Both the position numbers and the translations under genes were made by a program. A stretch of 31,954 nt of DNA from a virus. The DNA is taken from positions 1 through 31,954 of the IMG/VR virus record IMGVR_UViG_3300033153_000640; one strand, written 5' to 3'. Position 1 is the stretch's first letter; the number at the start of each line of letters is the position of its first letter. The notes beneath the pieces were generated by a model that ran no database searches, was not told the DNA's origin, and saw nothing but the letters and a program-made list of their open reading frames with translations. This document shows, piece by piece, positions 1 to 5,114 of the stretch.

Positions 1-4
1 TTTT

Positions 5-259
5 TCATATTACTGGTATTGTTTGTAGTTCTTTGAATGAGGTTGATATTGCTCCCCCATCATTCCCTTCATCATCCATCATAGGCACTAACCAATCTTT
101 ATTATCTAACTGAATGGCTATGGGTTTTTTATACCACATATTTTTTTCCATTTCTTCATCCCCAATATATTCTACTTTTGTTATTGTTTTACCAACTAAA
201 TGTTCTGATATTAATTCAGTCCAGTATTTCTCTACTTTTTCTTTACTATAATTTTTCAT
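5..259 (-). CDS. small hypothetical early protein (84 aa)
   Basis: An 84-residue acidic soluble protein that I do not recognise; no signal peptide or membrane segment is visible. It lies at the downstream end of the visible part of the leftward operon. Its ATG sits just after the TAA of the 98-aa gene (TAATATG arrangement). Its own TGA overlaps an ATG (minus strand, positions 8-6) that opens a further gene leaving the window on the left. This tight coupling supports translation of the whole series as one message. The mid-protein motif KPIAIQLDNKDWLVPMMDDEG suggests a small beta fold, but I assign no function. Confidence 0.75.
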   Translation of the reverse strand: MKNYSKEKVEKYWTELISEHLVGKTITKVEYIGDEEMEKNMWYKKPIAIQLDNKDWLVPMMDDEGNDGGAISTSFKELQTIPVI

Positions 260-260
260 A

Positions 261-557
261 TTATCTATATTTTATTTTTTCTATTTTAATTGTTCCACTA
301 TTAATCATCTCCCATACTTCCTCCCAGTCTCCTCCATCCATTTCCCACTCAATATCATCTTTCTTATATTTCGTTTGAAAATTAGAGAACGCTTGAGGGG
401 ATGTAGAAATTTTGTAATCCCCATTATCGTTTTTATATACACTCCATCTATACTTGTTATCACACATAACTGATACTACATCAATTTTAATTTCTCTCGG
501 TTTTCCCTCTATTTTTAGTAAAGGTGGATCTAATCTTAATTTATGGTATAAACTCAT
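261..557 (-). CDS. hypothetical early protein (98 aa)
   Basis: A 98-residue unrecognised protein, rich in Lys, Asp and Trp, with no membrane segment. The start ATG overlaps the TGA of the upstream 40-aa gene (ATGA), so the two are probably translationally coupled. The TAA lies 1 base before the next ATG. The C-terminal third (DDIEWEMDGGDWEEVWEM) is strongly acidic and aromatic, common in small phage host-takeover proteins but not diagnostic. Confidence 0.75.
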   Translation of the reverse strand: MSLYHKLRLDPPLLKIEGKPREIKIDVVSVMCDNKYRWSVYKNDNGDYKISTSPQAFSNFQTKYKKDDIEWEMDGGDWEEVWEMINSGTIKIEKIKYR

Positions 558-676
558 TTTATTTTCTTTTTATTTATTTTACTTACTTCCTTATGGATGT
601 ATTTCATCCATTCGGTATAACTCTTGTTGGTATTTTTACCAACCTTCTTAACTCTCATAGGTTTTATTTTATTCAT
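554..676 (-). CDS. small basic hypothetical protein (40 aa)
   Basis: A short frame fills the gap between the 139-aa and 98-aa genes exactly. Its ATG overlaps the TAA of the upstream gene (ATGAATAA), and its TGA overlaps the ATG of the downstream gene. The 40-residue product is basic (begins MNKIKPMRVKKVGK, ends NKKKIK). The double overlap is the main reason to call it real. Its mRNA can form two perfect 7-bp hairpins, described under findings. Function unknown. Confidence 0.6.
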   Translation of the reverse strand: MNKIKPMRVKKVGKNTNKSYTEWMKYIHKEVSKINKKKIK

Positions 677-1088
677 TACAAAAATCTCTAAATGAACCTA
701 CACTACCATTAAACACTTCAACTCCATCATAATTGTTTACTTTTATGTTTAACCCATCCTCATCATTTCCTTCTATTATATATTCAAAGTCCTCATAATC
801 CATTTCACTATTTGGATCTTGGACATATATGTTTCCTATTCCAGTCTTAAAGTAGGATATTAATTCTGCTCCGAAACATCCCATTCCGTTGTTATATTTT
901 TCGTTTTCGTGTCTACAACTAAATCCGTTTACAATTTGTCTACCGAACAAAAATTCTGATAACTCTTGTCCGTGTCCACTTGGATAACCATCATATTGTC
1001 TATACATACATATAAGGTTTGTTTTGTGTTTCTTGTTTTCTTTGTCCGTGTAGGTTTCTATAACCTTTGTTAAACTTCTTGTTCCCAT
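669..1088 (-). CDS. conserved phage protein of unknown function, MGTRSLT/MYRQYDGYPSGHG type (139 aa)
   Basis: The N-terminal MGTRSLTKVIE and the central MYRQYDGYPSGHGQELSEFL are the signature of a small soluble protein that I recognise as common in tailed phages of many hosts. No biochemical role is known to me. The family usually has about 130-160 residues, so this copy is full length. A TACATTTG promoter box lies 33 nt upstream (minus strand), making this the first gene of a sub-operon with the 40-, 98- and 84-aa genes. The stop codon overlaps the start of the 40-aa gene. Confidence 0.85.
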   Translation of the reverse strand: MGTRSLTKVIETYTDKENKKHKTNLICMYRQYDGYPSGHGQELSEFLFGRQIVNGFSCRHENEKYNNGMGCFGAELISYFKTGIGNIYVQDPNSEMDYEDFEYIIEGNDEDGLNIKVNNYDGVEVFNGSVGSFRDFCNE

Positions 1089-1120
1089 TTTTTTAATTTT
1101 AATAGATTAATAATTTTTGA

Positions 1121-1128
1121 CAAATGTA
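1121..1128 (-). promoter_or_regulatory. Bacteroidota-type -7 box TACATTTG
   Basis: On the minus strand the octamer TACATTTG fits the TAnnTTTG -7 consensus of Bacteroidota sigma-ABfr promoters. A TTGACTTG block lies about 16 nt upstream. The box is 33 nt ahead of the 139-aa gene, in one of the few real gaps (about 80 nt) of the leftward operon. Confidence 0.55.
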
Positions 1129-1171
1129 TAATAAAATAATAATACAAGTCAAGTTTTTGTTTAATTATTTT

Positions 1172-1408
1172 TTATATTTTGTATATTACTTGAAGAAATT
1201 GATATAAAAAGAACCCTAAAATTAATAGAAAAACACTCATTCCGAACCCAAAAAGCAACCCTTCTCTTATTAAATTTGGTAGATTTTTCTTAAATTCGTT
1301 CCATTCTTTTGTGTCTTTTTCAGTCCAGTCCATTTCGTTTACAATTTTATCTGACTTGTCTTTGTCGGATAATTTACTCCATTTGTTTAGTTTCTCTATT
1401 CTTTTCAT
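1172..1408 (-). CDS. small single-pass membrane protein (78 aa)
   Basis: A charged, helical, probably cytoplasmic N-terminus (residues 1-48, rich in Lys/Asp/Trp) is followed by one hydrophobic segment at about residues 51-72 and a short tail. It is unrecognised; small phage membrane proteins of this build include superinfection-exclusion and inner-membrane host-takeover factors, but nothing here distinguishes these. It begins 1 nt after the stop of the 150-aa gene and is followed by the only sizeable gap of the operon. Confidence 0.75.
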   Translation of the reverse strand: MKRIEKLNKWSKLSDKDKSDKIVNEMDWTEKDTKEWNEFKKNLPNLIREGLLFGFGMSVFLLILGFFLYQFLQVIYKI

Positions 1409-1409
1409 T

Positions 1410-1862
1410 TTATTTAATTTTAATTGTATAATGTTCTCCCATTGGTGAGTCGTGGTGAGATATTTTTACTTGATATTCTTTTTCTTTTACTTTTTCTATA
1501 TAATAAGTTAAATCACATTCAGGTATAATTTTATAGAAGATGTCCTCTCCTCTCTCCAGTGTAAACTCTTTATATCCAGTCCTATTTCTCCATCCCATAT
1601 TTTTACCCTCAACATAAACCTCATCATCTATATAGTCCATAAACTCCTCGTTCATATCATTCAAAAATTGTTCTCTATGTATTTCATACAAATAACAATC
1701 ACTATAAAAATGATCCTCAATTTCTTTATCCGTTACACTTTCAACCTCTCTATCTTCATCCCATAGTATACTAACAAGAAACTCTTGTTTATCATTCTTA
1801 AAAAAGTCAATTTCATCCATTAAAAATTGTCCTTCATCATATTTTGTTTTCCAGTTTTCCAT
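1410..1862 (-). CDS. hypothetical acidic early protein (150 aa)
   Basis: A 150-residue, strongly acidic, aromatic-rich protein with no recognised motif. Near residues 90-110 it has an Arg/Gly-containing turn region (GWRNRTGYKEF). The C-terminus (EYQVKISHHDSPMGEHYTIKIK) looks like a beta hairpin. It lies 22 nt behind the 95-aa gene. DNA mimicry or host-enzyme inhibition is possible for such acidic early proteins, but that is speculation. Confidence 0.75.
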   Translation of the reverse strand: MENWKTKYDEGQFLMDEIDFFKNDKQEFLVSILWDEDREVESVTDKEIEDHFYSDCYLYEIHREQFLNDMNEEFMDYIDDEVYVEGKNMGWRNRTGYKEFTLERGEDIFYKIIPECDLTYYIEKVKEKEYQVKISHHDSPMGEHYTIKIK

Positions 1863-1884
1863 AATTTTATTTATTTAATTTAAT

Positions 1885-2172
1885 TTAAGAGTATAGAACC
1901 TCGTGTCCTTCTCCGTTATAACAACCCAGTAGAATGTAAATGTGTTCAGAGTGTAAAAATTCTTCCAGTGTTGGTGTTTCTTCCGTGTCCCAGTCGTTTT
2001 GTATATCATATTTATATCTATCATATAACTCGGTTATCTCCTCTATATCGTTAAAATACACTACTTGTATTTTTGTTCTTTCATCTGAACGAATATATCC
2101 TATATTTAACATAGGATCTATATATGTTCCAACTGATTTAGTAAACTCGTTTAATTCAATTTCAATTTTCAT
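1885..2172 (-). CDS. hypothetical early protein (95 aa)
   Basis: A 95-residue acidic soluble protein. It begins with a beta-strand-like MKIEIELNEF and ends in HEVLYS. Unrecognised. It is placed 15 nt after the 59-aa gene in the same leftward series, with an AT-rich leader and no Shine-Dalgarno sequence, as is usual for Bacteroidota. Confidence 0.75.
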   Translation of the reverse strand: MKIEIELNEFTKSVGTYIDPMLNIGYIRSDERTKIQVVYFNDIEEITELYDRYKYDIQNDWDTEETPTLEEFLHSEHIYILLGCYNGEGHEVLYS

Positions 2173-2187
2173 AATTTTTATATTTAA

Positions 2188-2367
2188 TTAGTTAGTAAAA
2201 TAATTTATTAGTTCTTTTATGTTCATATAATAAGTTTCCCATCCATCTACAAAACAATTTACTTCCCATTCATTTGTATTAAGTCTTATTATTTCTTTTG
2301 TTGATAGTCCGAACCTTTTCATTTCTAAATGTTCTCCCATCCTCATTGATAAAAATTTCTCTTTCAT
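2188..2367 (-). CDS. small hypothetical protein (59 aa)
   Basis: I translated this minus-strand gap directly: ATG at 2367, 59 codons, TAA at 2190-2188. The product starts MKEKFLSMRMGEHLEMKRFG and ends NIKELINYFTN. It packs between the 54-aa gene (4-nt gap) and the 95-aa gene without overlap, which supports it. It may be a small helical protein; there is no function to assign. Confidence 0.65.
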   Translation of the reverse strand: MKEKFLSMRMGEHLEMKRFGLSTKEIIRLNTNEWEVNCFVDGWETYYMNIKELINYFTN

Positions 2368-2371
2368 TTTA

Positions 2372-2536
2372 TTATATTTTAGTTAATTTTAATTCCTCAT
2401 ACAAATCATATCCATAAGATTCTTTATGTTCATCATCTTTATTAAATCTATCATAAACAACTCCCTCTATATCAAATTTAATTACTATATAATCTCCATT
2501 AGGTAGATATATATATTTATACTCTTTATTTTCCAT
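2372..2536 (-). CDS. small hypothetical protein (54 aa)
   Basis: Directly translated frame: ATG at 2536, 54 codons, TAA at 2374-2372. The product begins MENKEYKYIYLPNGDY and ends EELKLTKI. The sequence alternates beta-prone and acidic stretches. It starts 12 nt after the stop of the 105-aa gene. No family recognised. Confidence 0.65.
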   Translation of the reverse strand: MENKEYKYIYLPNGDYIVIKFDIEGVVYDRFNKDDEHKESYGYDLYEELKLTKI

Positions 2537-2548
2537 ATCTATTTAATT

Positions 2549-2866
2549 TTATTGGTGTTGATTACATTCCGGACAAAAGGGATGTAAGTCCGTGTATTGT
2601 ATATCCTCTCTACAATCCCAACATTGATCCTCATATACTGGTGTTGTTTCATACTCCAGTATTTTAAGTATCTCAATACAATGTTCAATTTTCTCCTCAT
2701 CATCCCACATCATAACTCCCTTTTGATATTGTATATTTGATAGGGTTGTTTCCATTCTTTGTCTAACTGATTTTACATTTGAGTCTATAAGTAAAACACT
2801 TTTTAACTCTTGTCTAAAGTCAGAGTCCCTCATCATTTCAGATTTAATATCTTCTTTTGTCTTCAT
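2549..2866 (-). CDS. zinc-ribbon-tailed hypothetical protein (105 aa)
   Basis: A helical N-terminal part of about 75 residues is followed by a C-terminal zinc ribbon with two CxxC knuckles, Cys82/Cys85 and Cys98/Cys101, separated by 12 residues. Such ribbons bind structural zinc and often contact nucleic acid or protein; the precise role here is unknown. It is the first gene after hammerhead ribozyme 1: predicted cleavage would give its mRNA a 24-nt leader with a 5' hydroxyl end. Confidence 0.8.
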   Translation of the reverse strand: MKTKEDIKSEMMRDSDFRQELKSVLLIDSNVKSVRQRMETTLSNIQYQKGVMMWDDEEKIEHCIEILKILEYETTPVYEDQCWDCREDIQYTDLHPFCPECNQHQ

Positions 2867-2884
2867 TTTTATATATTTTTTATT

Positions 2885-2938
2885 GTAATAGACTGGTATT
2901 TCTACCAGTTTCGTGTATTAAACACTCATCAGTATTAC
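2885..2938 (-). ncRNA. type I hammerhead self-cleaving ribozyme 1
   Basis: Read on the minus strand, this 54-nt element has every conserved hammerhead part. Stem I pairs GTAATA with TATTAC. Then come the core CTGATGA, stem II (GTGT, loop TTAAT, ACAC) and core GAAA. Stem III is CTGGTA, a GAAA tetraloop and TACCAG. The A of GAAA also pairs with the U before the scissile site, and the site is GTC. Predicted cleavage is between plus-strand positions 2891 and 2890. Beyond stem I an AA/AAT internal loop is followed by a possible T6/A6 helix (2941-2946 with 2876-2881). The TAA of the upstream 42-aa gene lies inside stem I. Hammerheads cleave their own RNA by transesterification, leaving a 2',3'-cyclic phosphate and a 5' hydroxyl. 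Confidence 0.93.
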
Positions 2939-3063
2939 TTAAAAAAGTTTATTATTCTTCTAATTAAACTCGGTTTAGGTAATGTCGGTAAACTCCTATA
3001 AGGTTTTATTTTTTGTCCTTTATAGTTTACACAATACGATATTTCATTTTCTTGGTAGTTCAT
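2935..3063 (-). CDS. small hypothetical protein (42 aa)
   Basis: Direct translation: ATG at 3063, 42 codons, TAA at 2937-2935. It begins MNYQENEISYCVNYKGQK and ends IRRIINFFK, with an acidic start and a basic, hydrophobic end that could be an amphipathic helix. It begins 1 nt after the stop of the 91-aa gene. Its last codons and stop are part of ribozyme 1 stem I, so a terminating ribosome would cover the ribozyme. Confidence 0.65.
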   Translation of the reverse strand: MNYQENEISYCVNYKGQKIKPYRSLPTLPKPSLIRRIINFFK

Positions 3064-3064
3064 C

Positions 3065-3340
3065 TTAATTAAGGTTTTTTAGTTTATACTCTTTTGATTT
3101 TATTTTCTTTTCCGTATCTTGTTTACTCTCTCCTAAAAATATATTTCTATATTTTCCGGTTGTTGTTGAGTAGTCCCAGTAATTTTTGTCCAGTGTAGTT
3201 ATTCCGGTGTTATGATTAATCATACAAATAATACTATCGTAAGACTGAAAAATTGTTGTTCCTTTAGTTCGGATGATAAACTGATTTTTTACCTCGTTTC
3301 CTCCGTGTCCGATTATGTTTGATATTTTAGGTAAGTTCAT
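3065..3340 (-). CDS. conserved small phage protein, WDYSTTTGKYRNIFLGE type (91 aa)
   Basis: The segment FQSYDSIICMI, then a Thr/Leu-Asp turn and WDYSTTTGKYRNIFLGE, form a pattern that I recall from short uncharacterised phage proteins of many hosts. I give no family name because I cannot check it. The layout suggests a small beta sheet followed by a basic C-terminal helix (TEKKIKSKEYKLKNLN). It is 2 nt downstream of the lipoprotein gene. Confidence 0.75.
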   Translation of the reverse strand: MNLPKISNIIGHGGNEVKNQFIIRTKGTTIFQSYDSIICMINHNTGITTLDKNYWDYSTTTGKYRNIFLGESKQDTEKKIKSKEYKLKNLN

Positions 3341-3342
3341 AA

Positions 3343-3597
3343 TTATTCTATTGTTAGTCCTTCATGTTTATACACATCATTAGAGGTTTTTATACAACAT
3401 TCTTTGAATTTTCCGTTGTTCTCTATGATACTATCCCTTTTAATATACAAACTATCGATTGAGTAAGAGTAATTAATCCATAACTCATCCATTTGTTTGT
3501 CTATCTTGTTTATCTCCCCTCGTTGTTCGGTTGTTAGGTGTCCTATCCCACAAGAAGAGAAGAAAACAAGACTACCTATAAAAATACATTTTTTCAT
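3343..3597 (-). CDS. predicted small lipoprotein (84 aa)
   Basis: The N-terminus MKKCIFIGSLVFFSSC is a lipoprotein signal: two lysines, a hydrophobic core and a lipobox ending in Cys16 (FSSC). The mature protein of about 69 residues is charged and helical. In Bacteroidota such proteins are acylated and placed in the inner or outer membrane. Phage-encoded lipoproteins often block superinfection by masking receptors or injection machinery; that is inference. It is the first gene after ribozyme 2, whose cut would leave a 31-nt leader. Confidence 0.75.
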   Translation of the reverse strand: MKKCIFIGSLVFFSSCGIGHLTTEQRGEINKIDKQMDELWINYSYSIDSLYIKRDSIIENNGKFKECCIKTSNDVYKHEGLTIE

Positions 3598-3622
3598 AAC
3601 TTTTTTATTTATTTAATTATTT

Positions 3623-3676
3623 GTTAATGACTGGAATTTCTTCCAGTTTCGGACATTTAGTCCTCATCAGATTAAC
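3623..3676 (-). ncRNA. type I hammerhead self-cleaving ribozyme 2
   Basis: Minus strand, 54 nt, same layout as ribozyme 1. Stem I pairs GTTAAT with ATTAAC, followed by core CTGATGA. Stem II is GGAC, loop TAAAT, GTCC, followed by core GAAA. Stem III is CTGGAA, a GAAA tetraloop and TTCCAG, and the cleavage triplet is GTC. The predicted cut is between plus-strand positions 3629 and 3628. Relative to ribozyme 1, all three stems carry substitutions and every one keeps Watson-Crick pairing, while the core and tetraloop are identical. It begins 2 nt after the stop of the 101-aa gene. Confidence 0.93.
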
Positions 3677-3678
3677 TT

Positions 3679-3984
3679 TTATTCTCTATCAAATGGAATG
3701 TTTAACTCATTACAAAGATCTTGTCCGAACCAGTAAACAAGATGATTTACCAGTTTTTCGGTGTTGTCGAATGTTGTTTGTATCTCTCCGAAATGTTCCA
3801 TCTCATACTCATTACATATATTAACTCCTTCCAGTTCTCCAATGTTATGAAGTTTTAACCATTGTTCAGACTGGTAATATCCTATTATATAATAGTCCTC
3901 GTTAAACATTGTAAAATGATTTTGTTCATCTCTTTGGAAATCGTTAATGTGTTCGGTTAGTTCTTGTCTTACTGAATTTTTCAT
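3679..3984 (-). CDS. hypothetical early protein, first gene of leftward operon (101 aa)
   Basis: A 101-residue acidic soluble protein. The segment YYIIGYYQSEQWLKLHNIG, followed by a C-terminal helical part with LVNHLVYWFGQDL, resembles small uncharacterised phage proteins that I have seen, but I give no name. It is promoter-proximal: a TATCTTTG box lies 48 nt upstream on the minus strand. Ribozyme 2 follows its stop codon, so cleavage would leave this message with a structured 3' end. Confidence 0.78.
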   Translation of the reverse strand: MKNSVRQELTEHINDFQRDEQNHFTMFNEDYYIIGYYQSEQWLKLHNIGELEGVNICNEYEMEHFGEIQTTFDNTEKLVNHLVYWFGQDLCNELNIPFDRE

Positions 3985-4031
3985 AGTTGTAAACTTTTTA
4001 ATTTATTATTATTATTTGTTTAATTATTGTT

Positions 4032-4039
4032 CAAAGATA
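4032..4039 (-). promoter_or_regulatory. TATCTTTG promoter of the leftward operon
   Basis: The exact octamer TATCTTTG occurs on the minus strand, with a TTTG about 21 nt upstream (4061-4064). This matches the Bacteroidota -33/-7 layout. It precedes the 101-aa gene by 48 nt. Confidence 0.75.
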
Positions 4040-4556
4040 GTATATTTATTTTAATATAAACAAACAATTTTTGTTTTATTTTTGTCCCAGTGTGAAAATA
4101 ATTTTTAAGTTGTTGATGTTCAGGTAGTTAGAGAGAAAAAAAATTTGTGTTTTCTTGGTGTTTTGTTTGTGTTTCGGTGTGTTCGTGGGGGTATTATTCC
4201 CTTTCTTTCAGTGTCTAAATGTTTATTTAGTCGATTAATTGGGGGAAGGTTTAACAATTTAATGGATTTATATATATATTATTAAAGATCTGAGAACGGA
4301 ACGAGGGAAGGAGGACGGACGGACAGAGAAACAGACAGACAGACAGACAGACAGAGGAACAACCACCACCACAACCACCACCACAACCGGACACAGACAC
4401 AACCAACCAACCACCACCAGAAAAACCCCAAAAAATCGGACTGGAAATTTTGAAAACAACACCCCCACCCCCAAAAAACAAATCACTTTTCTATACCGGA
4501 CTTCCATCGTATCACCTATAATAACCCTCAACCCCCAGACATCTAAAAAAATTTTA
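4040..4556. other. divergent non-coding hub with strand-asymmetric, T-free tract
   Basis: About 500 bp between outward promoters without a credible gene. From 4144 to 4192 the plus strand has no A (G/T-rich). From 4292 to 4435 it has no T for 144 nt and is made of A, C and G. Inside are six ACAG units (4331-4354), two perfect copies of AACCACCACCAC (4361-4384) and CCAACCAACCACCACC. A hairpin CTAAAT-GTTT-ATTTAG lies near 4215-4230. Either strand read outward is nearly U-free. Candidate roles are replication origin, packaging or recognition site, or long leader DNA; the sequence alone does not decide. Confidence 0.6.
4331..4384. repeat. short tandem repeats: (ACAG)6 and (AACCACCACCAC)2
   Basis: Six perfect ACAG units run from 4331 to 4354. 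Two perfect 12-nt AACCACCACCAC units run from 4361 to 4384. They lie inside the T-free tract and are prone to replication slippage, so copy number may vary between relatives. Confidence 0.85.
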
Positions 4557-4564
4557 TATCTTTG
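4557..4564 (+). promoter_or_regulatory. TATCTTTG promoter for the 72-aa gene
   Basis: Exact TATCTTTG octamer 16 nt before the ATG at 4580. The implied transcript would have a leader of only about 8-10 nt. Confidence 0.7.
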
Positions 4565-4579
4565 TAAAAAATTAGAACT

Positions 4580-4798
4580 ATGAAAAAAATGACAAACCCT
4601 TTTATTGGATCTGACAACGTTGACGGACTTTATGTTAAAGACGGAAGACTAATGAACGAAAGAAGAGATGGAGAAACCGGTATAGCAAAAGCCGCGCGTA
4701 TCAAAAGAGCAGTAACAAACGATAGAAAAATAAATAGAATAGCTGAAGGTATAGAATTAGCTGAAGATAAAAAGAACTGGAGAGAGTTAGAGTTCTAA
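4580..4798 (+). CDS. small charged hypothetical protein (72 aa)
   Basis: A 72-residue protein with a Gly/Asp-rich beginning (NPFIGSDNVDGLYVKDGRLMNERRDGETG) and a helical, basic centre (IAKAARIKRAVTNDRKINRIAEGIELAEDKK). It stands alone between its own promoter and a rho-independent terminator, so it is a single-gene unit, the first rightward gene from the divergent hub. The helical part could bind nucleic acid, but I recognise no family. An early regulator is plausible from position only. Confidence 0.75.
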   Translation: MKKMTNPFIGSDNVDGLYVKDGRLMNERRDGETGIAKAARIKRAVTNDRKINRIAEGIELAEDKKNWRELEF

Positions 4799-4822
4799 AA
4801 GAATCCCATTTGTTCTGTTGTG

Positions 4823-4859
4823 AAAAGGAGGTAAGACATTCAGTCTGCCTCTTTTTTTT
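4823..4859 (+). terminator. rho-independent terminator after the 72-aa gene
   Basis: Stem GAGG-TA-AGAC, loop ATTCA, GTCT-G-CCTC with a small bulge, followed by eight T. The preceding AAAA can pair with the T run. It isolates the 72-aa unit from the groEL operon. Confidence 0.85.
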
Positions 4860-5114
4860 ATATCTATGTCAAACATCGACACAAGATTCCACTTTGTAAA
4901 AAAAAACGACACAAACTAACTTATTGATTTTCAATCTATTATATTTATTTATGTCGATATGTCGATTTGAAATACAAAATATATAAAAATATATATAGAG
5001 ATAGGAGAGTTATATATATATACAATATAGAAAATTTATTTCGACATACCGTCACAATTGTAATTATTATTTTTATATCTTTGCACAAATTAAATTTAAT
5101 TAAATCACAACACA
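4860..5114 (+). promoter_or_regulatory. groEL promoter region with repeated TGTCGAT sites
   Basis: A non-coding, very AT-rich stretch. ATGTCGAT occurs twice in tandem (4951-4966). Inverted copies ATCGACA (4875-4881) and TCGACAT (5041-5047) flank it, and there is a partial CGACA at 4907. TATCTTTG at 5076-5083 is the -7 box, 32 nt before the groEL ATG. The repeated sites look like an operator for a phage or host regulator; this is inferred. Confidence 0.55.
5076..5083 (+). promoter_or_regulatory. TATCTTTG promoter of the groEL operon
   Basis: Exact octamer TATCTTTG, 32 nt upstream of the groEL start. The leader is AT-rich with no Shine-Dalgarno sequence. Confidence 0.75.

Noticed and set aside
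4331-4384. CRISPR-like repeats
   Set aside because: The units are 4 and 12 nt in direct contact with no spacers: simple tandem repeats.
4251-4531. Two overlapping minus-strand frames (76-87 codons) in the T-free tract
   Set aside because: Their products are runs of Val, Gly, Cys and Ser that only reflect the repeats. They overlap each other in two frames and have no promoter or plausible protein composition.
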